In this document: positions 1 through 11,613 of the stretch, piece by piece
Position numbering within the stretch: the stretch's first letter is position 1
Layout of the letters: each line of letters starts with the position of its first letter
DNA from: Eumeta japonica
Lineage: Eukaryota; Arthropoda; Insecta; Lepidoptera; Psychidae
Direction of reading: 5' to 3'
Assembly (NCBI GenBank): GCA_005406025.1
Contig: BGZK01001304.1
Coordinates: forward strand, 109,141 to 173,140
Length of the DNA stretch: 64,000 nucleotides
The notes under the pieces: model-generated
What the model saw: only the letters and a program-made list of their open reading frames with translations
Database searches by the model: none
Told to the model about the DNA's origin: nothing
Made by a program: the position numbers and the translations under genes

Positions 1-1
1 A

Positions 2-286
2 AGGACTTTAAGACTGACTGTTGCGCATTGCTCCGACTGGACAGTTACGCTAATAAATAGGCCTAAAAACAGTGAACTTGTAGGATTCTTCGTCCGTTTA
101 CAAGCGCAAGGTGGCGCGCTGCATGGTTCCGCTCGTTTCTTCTATAGACTATAGGGAGGTCCATCATCGCAAGAAGTTCTTCCTTCGAGCGGACAATCGC
201 CATCGGGACAATGGAAAGTGGAAGAACACGGAAGCGTACGCATGCCCTGGTGCATAGGCGACGAAAATAACAGCTTTGTGGTTTGA
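2..286 (+). pseudogene. Possible 3' exon or gene fragment at the left edge
   Basis: From base 2 the plus strand stays open for 50 codons to a TAG at 152-154, and the same frame then runs 43 more codons to a TGA at 284-286. The stretch is clearly richer in G and C than the AT-rich DNA after it. The pyrimidine-rich run ending in TATAG at 146 and 154 would also serve as a splice acceptor, so an alternative reading is a terminal exon starting near 155. In 155-245 all three plus frames are open, so the frame cannot be fixed. I do not recognise the product. It may be the tail of a gene lying left of the window, a pseudogene with one premature stop, or chance. Confidence 0.25.
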
Positions 287-1233
287 GTAGATAAGACTCG
301 TTCCATTAATTATCTTTTCTTTATTTACGTGGTGGAAAACTACATGGATACCGTGTACCCATGTGGTTCGGTGCAGTTCCTCGTAAATAAAGAAGAGATA
401 AGTCATGGAACGAGGCTTCTTTGAGAAGAAGCCATCGGTCCTTAATCGCTTATTTAATGTGTTGAAAAATTCATATGCTGAAATTCCAGATTTTTAAGTT
501 GTGCTTTATCACGCCGTTAAAATAGGTAATAACAGACATTATCATCTGCTTATGAGATTAAAAATGTGGACTAGGCATTGAACTCGCGTTTTCTGTATTA
601 TAAGAGATAATGCTAACATTTAGGCTACGCACTGCTTCTATCTTTTCTGCGTTATAATAAAAAGAAAGCTTTAATATTGTTGTAATAACAATTTGTTTAT
701 TTTAGTTTCGGGAGTCGCACGAATTAATACAACTGTATATTGAAAGTCCAACATACAAGAAATTAATTAAATTAAACAAAATAATATAAATAACTGGTTA
801 CGAATTTCACATAGCCTGTAGAAAAAAAGAATTATTACCTATTTGAATATCATAAATAACGATTAGAATGTGCCTATACTTTGAGTACTGATAACCTCTA
901 AGAAAAGATTATTTGATGTGACAGTTACCACGGGAGTGTACGAGTATTCGGAACGTCGCAATATGTAAAATAATAGGTTAACCTTTACCAATATATGAAT
1001 TCATACTTTCTCAATAGAGTTTTCCTGCGCCATTAAAAATAAATGGAAAAATTCTATTCCTATTGACACGTTAAGAATAACACTCGATGCAGCCGAAGCA
1101 TCCGCATCTTCTGTACTTTAAGCGCGGATACCAGAAAATGTACATTATTATTACGTATATAAATGTATGGATATACTGTTCTATGTTACGAAGCAAACTA
1201 TTCTATGCCTAATAGAATGAAGACCTCCATCTT
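287..1233. other. No gene seen
   Basis: AT-rich sequence with short, stop-filled frames on both strands. I see no exon, RNA gene or clear repeat in it. Confidence 0.6.
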
Positions 1234-1500
1234 ATGTATCGAGATATTACGATCGCTATCCCGTTCGCGAATCGGACCCCAGTCCCGTTCTCAATGGCAT
1301 TCGTCTCACTCTTGACTTCGATACAGGTCTCGCTTTCCATTCTCTTCTCATCACTGTTTTATTCCGGTTCCGGTCTCGATCTTGATTTTAATTTTGAACC
1401 CTCCCGGTTTCGATTCTCGATAGTGCTCCTCGTCTCGTTTGCAATGTCAATTCCGTTACCGGTCACAGTATCAATTTGGACGAAGCCGGGCAAATGCTAG
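1234..1500 (+). mobile_element. Helitron-like 3' end with degenerate CT-rich body
   Basis: The body is a degenerate hexamer-like run of pyrimidine-rich words such as GGTTCCGGTCTCGATC. It ends in GACGAAGCCGGGCAAATG followed by CTAG and then T. A GC-rich segment ahead of a CTRR end that sits next to T is the layout of a Helitron 3' terminus, and a very similar end occurs at 46942. The 88-codon open frame through it follows from the low complexity and is not a gene. The left end is not defined. Confidence 0.4.
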
Positions 1501-2219
1501 TATAAAAAAATGCTGTTAAAGACTGTTGTGACCGACGCGATATCAACGTCTGGACCGACGTGTGCTCTCCGAGACACGGACCGTGTGGTCTGCGTTATAA
1601 TAAGAACCCCATGGTTAATTCAGCCGTGGTCGAGCCTTTCGATTCGAGGCCTAAGCCTTTATCATCGGCCACCGTCGCACTATACTGACTAAACTATGCA
1701 TTTTATAAGAACTCATAGCACGTACTTGAAAAACATATATCAAACTTTATTTGGTTAATCTCATTCACGTTTAACATAAACACCGTTCCTGTAGCTGAAA
1801 TATTAAACGTCGGTATCTTGGACTTGTTTGTGTTTAAAGATTAACATTTTTGATATATATTTGATTTCCTTATTTCAAACCGTTTAGGCAGCTCACGCCG
1901 GTAAATCAACCAAGCGCCTAGTTTTTCTGACTTCAATTACCGTTATTGTGATTTTTTGCTGAAAACACATCTCAATAAGAAATAAATATAGTCGATAGCA
2001 CTCGGGATACAGAACAATAGCTTCCTATTAAATGCAGAATTTTTGTAATCGCATCAATAGTTCCAGACATTACCCCTTACTTCGAAATTTACTAATTTAC
2101 AATCTTCACCTATTTAGAATATGTATAAGTATAAAGAAATGACAACCTAATAATTCCTTTGTTATAAAGCAAATGAAAACAGATTAAATGATAAATTTAC
2201 ATAACCTATTTATTATGGA
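1501..2219. other. No gene seen
   Basis: AT-rich with short frames only. The 60-codon frame near 1510-1692 has no splice or family support. Confidence 0.55.
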
Positions 2220-2224
2220 AAACC

Positions 2225-2561
2225 AATAAAATTGTCATTTATCCAATCATATGTTCAAACTGTATACCAATTTTTGTCGAGATCGGTTAAACCATTTTAA
2301 TTATCAAAGGACAAACAGACAGAGACATAAGACGAACAGGCACTAGCCTGTCATTTAGGCAATCACATGTTCTTACTGTATACCAATTTTCATCACGATC
2401 AGTCAAACCGTTCTTGAGTTATAAAAGGACATATAGACAGACAAGCATAGATTTTTAAAATGGTAAAATTGGAATCAGTTAGTCACAAAAGGAATATCAC
2501 AAAATTTTATAAATAAAAATGAATGTAAGACAGACGCTACACATTAATATAATAGTATAGA
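2225..2561 (-). mobile_element. Helitron-like element, minus strand, with internal duplication
   Basis: On the minus strand the element begins at 2561 with TCTATACTATTATATTAATG, preceded by A, matching the usual A|TC start of Helitrons and resembling the common lepidopteran start TCTATACTAATATTATAAA. Inside are two related segments, about 2234-2320 and 2349-2440, offset by 115 bases. Both contain the words CTGTATACCAATTTT and, further on, GACAGA. A relative of the segment is at 32030-32170. The 3' end is not clear. Confidence 0.45.
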
Positions 2562-2565
2562 TTGA

Positions 2566-4700
2566 GAACCATGAACCCTAAGCTTTCGATCCGGGCTCAG
2601 TGCTAAGGGCTGTTACCAATCATGCTCTGTTAGATACGAAGAAAGTGGTTTAATTTGATTTCATTTAAAAATTTCAATCATGGTCAGAATCGAACGTGAC
2701 GCTTTCTAGTTTGAAGCCTAAATAATGTAGTCAATCTATTCGAAAAATATTTAATACTTATAAACATACGCTTAGAGACTAAGAAAGATAATAGTAAGTT
2801 AGAGGAACATGCACACAGAGACATTGCTCAATTAGAAAGAGAGAATGATGCATGTACTTAGCACACACAAACGCGTATAAACAGCATTGTTCATCGTATT
2901 ATCATTATCAATAATCATTCATATTAGCTCCCTAAAGCCTTAAAAGAATAGGATCGTTCACATATACATAACCAGCATCAAGGCAGGACCATGAGGCACA
3001 TAAATATATTTCCCAAACAGTAGTGTGAAAACTAGAAATTGGCATCACAGTGTTATGTATTTATGTGGAGAACAAAGTGTCAACATAAATAAAAAATGCT
3101 GACTTGCATTGTAAAAAATGTAGGTATGACTTATATCGAAAGTGTACACAACGAGAAAATGGAGTTTAATTATGATATTTAGTTATGATATTTTTATGTT
3201 TGTATTCAAACCCATTAAAATATGAACTTCGCATAGCCATATATCACCGAAAAACGATATAATTTTGTAACATCGTTCAATTTAATAATCTTTTATAATA
3301 TAAATATGTCGGCGTCAAGCCGGAATTGTTCTCTCAGCCCATAATTTTTATCATGGACCAAGAAGACAATAACAATTCGCTTCCAATATAAACACTTTAT
3401 TAAGGAAACAACCTCACGCGACTGTAATCGGGAAAATACTACCTTAGAAAAAGTGTAAATATATGAATAATACAGTACAAAGCACGAAATTCTGCCGCTG
3501 TGAAGTTAGTCACGAAAGCGTGGCAATGGTATAAAATTGCCACGCGGGTGAAAAGGAGGAATGATTAGAGAGTGATATACCTGCGCATTACATCATTCGT
3601 AGGCAATTCAGACCGGCAAAATTTCGTCTGTTGTAATGTACGTTAAACAACTTCGTCATTCGTCTAATTTATGCACCAATAGCAATACTTAGTTACTTTT
3701 GTGATAAACATACTTTCAATTTCCTCGGGCTTACAAAATAATGTAGAATGAATAACAACACAAACCATATAAAATATAAATTTTATGTGGTTTGTATGTA
3801 AATTTTATATAGAAAGCTAACATAAAATCATCAGTTACACATTTCAATTAATTTTACATAATAAATTGATGTAAATAGTCTCTTCAAAATTTACCCGAAA
3901 ATAATTATGGTATGTAAATCATAAATTAACAAACCGTGTTAAAACTAATTTATAATAAAAGGTTGTTTAGAAATGTTTGCAATACTAGTATAGTTATAAA
4001 TATCACCACTGACTGTAGTTTTAAATTAACAAATATGGTGATTATTATTAATAACCAAAAAATAACACTAGATGGCAGCACGATCAAGCGCCTATAGATA
4101 CGTCTATGTTTTCGTTTTTATTGGACCATTTCACTTTGACAGGAACTTATATGCACTAACGCTATCTTTGGTATATATGTTAATGAAATAACTGATTTCG
4201 TTTCATTATGTTCCGACAGATAGCGTTCTTTAGATCTATATTCTTTTATTTGAACTGCAAATATTTTTGTGGCCACTATTATTTTTCCGTGAGTTGTTTG
4301 TATATCTTTTGAACTACAATTCAACTTGTTACTTCCATGTTTATAAACCTAATTTCTTGATGTACTTTGTTATAGTATACGTATATTTTATATGTTTTCG
4401 ATAGCGAAATAAAAGAGGAAACATTGTTATTTTGTTAGCTCTGTATTTAGTTTAGAGATTACATTATTACTTACATTTCATTGAGTTACAAGCCCAGGCG
4501 TTTTGTTTGTACATCAGAGATTCAATTAAAATCTAAATGTCTTTGAGCACACACAATCGCTATATTATATATATAAAGCTACCCTGCGTACAGATCGAAC
4601 ATCACGTTCAATCGATAAAATGGATTGTTAATTATTGATATCTAAGAGTGTTTCTCGCAAACGTTTGGAATATTTTCTATATCTACAAACGCTAACGCTT
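2566..4700. other. No gene seen; AT-rich
   Basis: No exon recognised. The 68-codon minus frame at 4118-4324 has no family resemblance. A weak tRNA-like word occurs near 2595-2700 but is too degraded to call. Confidence 0.5.
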
Positions 4701-4707
4701 GAACGGC

Positions 4708-4800
4708 ATGAGCGGTGGTAGCTCCTCCGTTAATTAAGAACGTCGGCTTTGGACAAGAAAGTACGGGTTCAATCTTGACCTACGTGGTCAGAATCGATCG
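4708..4800 (+). repeat. tRNA-derived SINE head (fragment)
   Basis: GAGCGGTGGTAGCTCC is followed about 55 bases later by AAGAAAGTACGGGTTCAATC, which carries a B-box-like GGTTCAATC. The arrangement matches the SINE head at 62052-62125, where AGAAAGTACTGGGTTCGATC is read, so the two probably belong to one family. No tail or target-site duplication was found for this copy. Confidence 0.4.
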
Positions 4801-5283
4801 TTAAATATTAACCTATTTCGTTATATTTCATAGTTTTCGTATCATCGACCTGTGCTTAATAAACTCAGTTTGAAACATTACTTCATTCAAATTGTTCTTG
4901 CAGTTATCCAAATATACATAAACTATTCACGTAAAACTTACGGCTGTATCAAGGATCTAGCTAACCAGGATTTTTGATTTATAAGTATAGTGCTTGATAT
5001 TGAATTATAGACTGATAATTTTAATATTTATTAATAAATAATAAAAAATACAAAATATGAATATTCATTTTATCCTAAGTGTACGCAGTTACAATAAATT
5101 GCCGATTTTTTTTATTCATATTTTAAGAATTAATGAATTGTGTCGGATAATGGGTTTGCAACGTAAGAAACCATTTTCTAGTGCTAATAAAAATCAGAAC
5201 TTTATTAGTCATACTTCTTAAACGAATATTGTGCCCTTATGAAATCTAAAAAAATAGCAAACATGAAAGAAAAAAATAACAAA

Positions 5284-5343
5284 CACAAAAAGATTATTGA
5301 TAAATATACTCTCAATTCTATATTTATCAATAATCTTTTTGTG
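5284..5343. repeat. Perfect 24-bp inverted repeat, 12-nt loop
   Basis: Arms 5284-5307 and 5320-5343 are exact reverse complements (core AAAAAGATTATTGATAAA), separated by 12 bases. Transcribed on either strand this would form a 24-bp hairpin. There is no flanking duplication to mark it as a transposon. It may be a MITE remnant or local inversion-duplication. Confidence 0.7.
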
Positions 5344-7789
5344 CAGTAATTATTAGGTGTGAATACTGCATCTTATTATTTATATTTGTTTTTATTTTAA
5401 TTAAATAGGTTGCTGTAAATGAAACTCGCATAAAAAATTCCATTAACAGTTCAATTTTTAGACAAAATGCTGAAGCAGTTATTATTTTTCAATTTCATTA
5501 ATGGGTGAAATTGGCATAAATGCCCTTTAATTAACATTTGACGCATCAAGTAAAGTGCTTTTTAAAAAGAATATTAATACAATGAAATTCGTCACTTTAT
5601 GTTAATATACAAAATCAAAAGCGTACAGAAGCAAAATAAAATCTTCAAATAAAACAAACAATAAAAATTATTGTAGTGAATACTACTTACTATTCACAAA
5701 CAAAATTTATTCAAAATATAAAAGTTAGAAATGATAAATTAAATACACGTAACTTTTAGTCGCAAAAATGAATTGTGTAAATCAAATTATGAGAAACTCC
5801 GTTACAAAGATAAGAAACGTCAAGGTTGACCTAATTTTTTTAATAAAAACTTTTATTTGTCTCTTGCACTTATAAATATTATTTTGTTTAAGTGCATTCT
5901 AGATGACGCTTATATTCTTCATTCTAAACTATTATGGAGGAAAATAAAGAATAACAATTATTATTATATGTAATATTTTTCGTTTGTACAATTACATTAC
6001 TTTTCCATGAGCATATCGCTATTTTTTATATTTATGGACAAGGTTTAATTCAAATTTATTTATTGAGGCCTGCAATCGAAGATGAAACAAAAAACTTCAA
6101 TTTTGTTGACGGAAAGGGAACCCCACACAGTGATATTTAACAATAATTCCATGATAATACCTACCCCATCACATTTTATTAAATCCGTAATTACGCCCTT
6201 ACGTCAACAGGTGCTGTATTAAAATCGATATTGAGATGTCTCTATGACGTTAGAGTTTAGATTATTAATCTGTGAATAAGTCTATCTGCCACAGGCTAGC
6301 CAAAAACCTCGAATAACTATCCATTGATAGATACCCAACAATGAAATAATTATGTTTTTATTGCGAGACATTTCGTTATTTGATAGACATTTGCACAGAA
6401 TTACATACCTATTATTTAATTTCTGCTTTGTAATGCTTATTATTTATATTATTTGTATTGCAAATATACCTAATAAGGTTACTGTCTAACGTAGGTGCCA
6501 CCAGATTATTGTTATTACTATAAAATTTAAAACTGTGTTCGTTATCTCTTTTGTGATTATTATACTCAACGAAGACAATAAGGTCTACCATATTAGGTAA
6601 ATGTCTTCGACACGCAGTATCTATCTGATCAGCACTATCTGGGGTCGTGACTTCCTCTCGACTATTTACTTACGTAACCTTTGGAACGATAAAATCCCCA
6701 ACCGGCCTTTCATTCCCCAAAATTATTTGTTTATCCGCACAAAACAAAATGAAAAAAAAGCACTAAAACACTAAATGTTGAAAACAATTTCAAGATAATT
6801 TGTAGTCAGTTCAATTACAATGGCTTTTACAACAATTAAGCAGATAACAATAATATTCATTGTGATATTTAATTTTGCAACAAAAAAAAAACCAAACCGT
6901 GTAATTTATATTTAAAATAATACACTAATTTATTTGTACTAACCTGAAGTGTATAAAAATGTGTGTATGCGGATTTAAATACTTAAACTACATATGAGAA
7001 TCAGCGTAAAAATATCACTTTTAATAACTCTGCGACAAGTTCTTTATAGAGTGAGATGGCACACAAATAATCTGTCAAATTGGCACCAGTTGTTATCTAC
7101 ATAAGTACTGATTTCGCTTACTCTTTTTAGGTTTACAACGCGGTATAAGGGTGAATGTATCATATTTTGAAGTTAAATTTTGAAATAGAACCATAATTTA
7201 ACCTCATTGTGTCAAACGTTCTATATAAATATTTTGTCAATGATTTTATATGTAATTAAAAATTTGGTAATACTTACATTTATAATCCTACACACAAACT
7301 TATCTATGTTGCGAAACAAGTAATTTATAAAGAGAGAAAAGTCTATTGCGCAAATATACAATCAAATGTTGCGAACGAGATATAAATTATCTACATAAAG
7401 TATTTTAGAACTAATACTCTTTACAACAACTTTTTAGTACGATTCGGATATAGTACCTACTTAGAGCTCCTTTGAAAATTGTAATTTAAAATATTAGAAA
7501 CGAGATAGAAGACTCAGAGACAATTTTTTTTTACATTTACTTTAACCACTAACAAGCTATGCCTATCATGCGATGCTAGTACTGAATAATAAATTGATAT
7601 CTCTCGAGTTTGTTAAACTTATCGGTATCTTGAGAATTAATTTCATTTAAAAATTATTTTCTAATGCCAGCTCATATGTATGAAAGCATATTCAATTCTT
7701 ATGACACACGATAAATGTTATATTAATTTTGACATACTGTTTCTATTACATAGTTTAGAAAATATTTTTGCTCTAATTATTGACGTGAC
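5344..7789. other. No gene seen; AT-rich
   Basis: Long AT-rich stretch without recognisable exons or repeats apart from short poly-A and poly-T runs. Confidence 0.55.
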
Positions 7790-7799
7790 AACGTCTTAT

Positions 7800-7985
7800 A
7801 AATTGGTTTGCCGGGTGACACTTCAAGAAACTGCGTTACGCTCCGCTCACGTTATGCGCTCACAATGAGAGCGAGTGAGAGGCACGCGTCCCTACCACTC
7901 GGGCATGGTTAGCCCGCCTAAGAGCGAGAGAGACAGACATAAAAGTGAAAGGCACGCGTCCCTTCCACTCAGATAGGAACAAGTT
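7800..7985. repeat. GC-rich patch with internal direct repeat
   Basis: A patch of higher GC in AT-rich surroundings. GAGAGGCACGCGTCCCTACC at about 7878 recurs as GAAAGGCACGCGTCCCTTCC at about 7949, each followed by ACTC. Purine-rich words such as GAGCGAGAGAGACAGACA lie between. It looks like a fragment of a dispersed element; the family is not recognised. Confidence 0.4.
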
Positions 7986-7989
7986 AAGT

Positions 7990-10900
7990 TGTAGTAAACC
8001 TGTTTCATTGTACAAAATGTATTGCAAGTTATATTATGTATATTTGTATATAAATACGTATGTATGTGTAAAGGTAAAAATAAAATTTTGTTAATATGAA
8101 ATTCAGTGCGAGATTCTTTGTATAAATTAATGTTTTAAATATAATTCTTTGTATAAATAAATGTTTTAAATTGTTACTATTATTTCATCCTTCTTCCTAC
8201 TATACGAATGAATATTCACATTAAAATGATTTTACCACTCAAAGTCGTTGTCACGTAAAACTTTCGCCCGTATACCGACTTTACAGGCAACCAATTTTTT
8301 TTTAATGAAAATTAGCTACCATGAACGACTATAACGTTTAAAAGGTCTTAGTATATCTCATATATCATGGAATATCATGACTAAACGATTGGCCGAATAT
8401 ACAAACATGCCTTGAAACCAATAGTACACGCTTTAATTTAAAAAAGTATTTCAGATAAACTTTATTTCATGGACATACCATTCAACTGATTTGAGTGCAC
8501 ATACAAGGAAAACAAGCAAAGTGACAGATAGCGAAAACAGATTATCTAGCAGGTACGATATAAATATTTTTCTTTTAAGAAAAAACAGTCGATAAACATA
8601 TGATGTCAATAGACATATGAAGTATATAACTACATTTATGGCGCTTTAATCACTTAAAAAAAATGTGTGGAGATAAATTATCTATTCTCGAATTAGGTTT
8701 CCCTATTTTATTAATTTATATACACACATATATATAAAATATTATAAGTTTAATTTAGGCGTTATATTAATCTGGTTGATTTTTTTAATACAATTTATCG
8801 CAACGATTGTTGTTATATATTACAATATACGTCTTATAACTTAGCCAATTTAACCATATTGTGGCTAAAATTGTAAAATATTCAGTTAGCGACAATAAAG
8901 TAAAAAAAAAAAATACAACCAACACTATTTTCTAAGTAATATTGTTTACTGCCCCCTTATTATTGTACACCTTTCAAAATTGATCGGTTTATACCTATCC
9001 GACAAAGATAACTAATGGCATTTTACCTTTGGTGTTGCTACAGAACTGAAAGAACTTTAACATTTTTTTTTTGACAAATCGCTTAAGTTCCTCATTGAAT
9101 TTTAAAAATAGTGAAATAAATGTTTAAAACCATTACATATTTTAATAAAGTTCCCGGTCAATACATAAACAGAAATTTGAGTCTATGTTCGCCCACTTGG
9201 ACATAGAATGAATTTGTTTATATTTAACTATATAGAGCAATTTATTTACCTGTAATAAATTTGATTTTGTTATTGTTTATGATAACCATTCCTGATTTAT
9301 TATAAATGTCAACTTTTGGTTTTTAATTCCAGTCTCAACCCCGGTTTGATTATATTGTTAATATCGCTCTTAATTCTAATCCACATCACTCTTTCAACCC
9401 TGAAGTCAACAAAAAAAAATCAGTAAACTGTAGTAAAATTTGAAAATTTTAATATCTAACTTTTAATCATCTAAGTACCAAACAAGCTATCACATTATCT
9501 TTCAAAATTCGTTGTAATAAAACAAAGATATGTGGGGAAGAAATAAACATAATATGTCAACAAATAAAAAAAATCGATGCCATTGTATCAAAAATTAACA
9601 TATCCTACAATTTTTGATTAAAAGATTTAATATAAGAATTAAAAACAATGACGGCTTTGATTATAATTTTTTTCGGCTATTAAGAAAACATTCAACCGTA
9701 TTTGTTTATTTATTTCATTTTTCCACTGTAACCAGTGTAAAAAAAACATAATAAGATGTGTTTTTTTACACTACAGATACATAAAAAAAGGTTTTTTTAT
9801 ATAACTTTTAGTATTTTTGTGCTTGGAAACTCTTTGCTTTCATCTCCTCTGTTGTAATTCCAATCGAAATAACTTATAAAATATTAACGATACAATAATA
9901 CTTGAAGTCTTTTTTATTCACTATTAATCAATAAATAATTAAAGTATTTAATCTAAGCTTTAGCTTTATTATTTATCTAATTATTGGCTATTATTTATAA
10001 AAAAAAATTATATAAAAATGAAGACATAACTGTTTTTATTAGTTAAATTAATATGTAGAAAAAAAACCTTGGAATTACATTTGTTTAAAGAAATTGTATA
10101 TCAAATAAACAAATAAAAATATTACCAAAATAAGATTTTTTTTCTCGTAATCCGAGTAAATAATTTTTGAAATTACTTTTTGCTTTTTCATTTCAATTGT
10201 TAATAAAAAAGTGTGTTTTTTAATTGTTCCAATGACAATGGTAATTGGTAAAGAAATGAAAAAAAAATTACGGATTTGTAATTTAACTATTATCCAGATT
10301 TTTATATAAATCGTTTAAAAATTACTCAATTAACCAAAGTAGGACTAATAGAAAAAAATATCGAAAAAAAAATTAACGTGTACAGAACGTGAAGCACACG
10401 AGGTCACTACGCCATCCGTTTCTTGTTTTATTTTCATTGCGCTACTAAAATTATAAATATTGATTGTAGAGATGGCGACGGTAAAACTATTTTTAAGAAA
10501 CTTTCTCCTTTTTTAGGATCTTTTTTCAAATTAGGTATATCTTAAATAGGTTTTAATGGTTTTAATATAATCACTAAAAACCAAACCTCTTTTTCTTATT
10601 AAATTGTTTATACCTTTTGTAATTTTGTTGCGCAGGCTTTGGTAATTTTCAAAATGTTTCTAGATATTATTCCGAATCAAATGACACCTCAATTATAATT
10701 TTTCAATGAAAAATAACCGAGAAAATGAAAAATGGCACTTGTGAACCAAACTACGTTTTAATATTTATACTTTAACCTGATCCAATAGTAACCCTTGTTA
10801 CCTATTACTCTTAACAGCTTTCTATACTTTTATTTAGTTTATTTACGTGAAAAATATATCTCACTCACTAGAAACATGTTTGACATTTTTTTTTCGTGTA

Positions 10901-11500
10901 ACATTTTCTCACAATTTTTACGTGAATAATAACACTTAAAATTTCGAAAATAAAAAAAAACAATATTTCCATTTAACACTCTAACTTATACTCTAACCAG
11001 TTATAATTCATACTAATTTATTATGATATAGTATAAGTATTAAAAATTAAAAATGGCTGCAGTCGTAACGTTATCTCTTGTCATGGTTTACCTTTATACA
11101 TCAGTATAATAGACAGGCTTGTTAATATAGGCATGCTTTTGTGTTTCTTAGTTTTGCTGTGTTCAATCACCTTAAATACATTTGTTCACACTCATTTCTT
11201 TTGAATTGATGAATTAACATTTTTAACACACGATATTTTTAATATTGCCAATGTGTTATAAGACCTCATAAATCTGAACGAACGTGAATATTTTTTTGAC
11301 GGATTGCAAATGGTAACACTAATACGATCGTCGTCAAAAGGAAAATGCCGCTGCCAATGAAAAACGTAATGATAAAGGTATTTTGAAATTTTAATATAAA
11401 TTCTGTTTTGTGTTTAGTTAAAAAGCTTATGTGAGTAATGTCATGTTGCAATTAAATTACAGCTATTTTTATAATGCTATTAAACCACTAAAGTAATACC
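7990..11500. other. No gene seen; AT-rich upstream DNA of CSN1
   Basis: Poly-A/T runs and short frames only. The last roughly 100 bases before 11602 should include the CSN1 promoter and leader, but no TATA box or initiator stands out. Confidence 0.5.
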
Positions 11501-11601
11501 TCCGCAAACGATAATATTTTTCGTTTCTTATAGGTTGGTTTTGTAAATTGACAGTGGACGGAAAATATATTTGCAGCGCAGATCAACAAAAAGAATAAAA
11601 A

Positions 11602-11613
11602 ATGTTCGAAATG
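11602..11613 (+). CDS. CSN1: CSN1 exon 1 (four codons)
   Basis: ATG TTC GAA ATG followed by the donor GTATGA. It joins in phase 0 to the acceptor TTTCAG before 11700, giving [14 protein letters not shown]. Without it the first Met in exon 2 would be at 11715, which would lose only nine residues. Confidence 0.65.

Noticed and set aside
1234..1692. Two open frames of 88 and 60 codons
   Set aside because: The first lies in low-complexity Helitron-like sequence. The second has no supporting feature.
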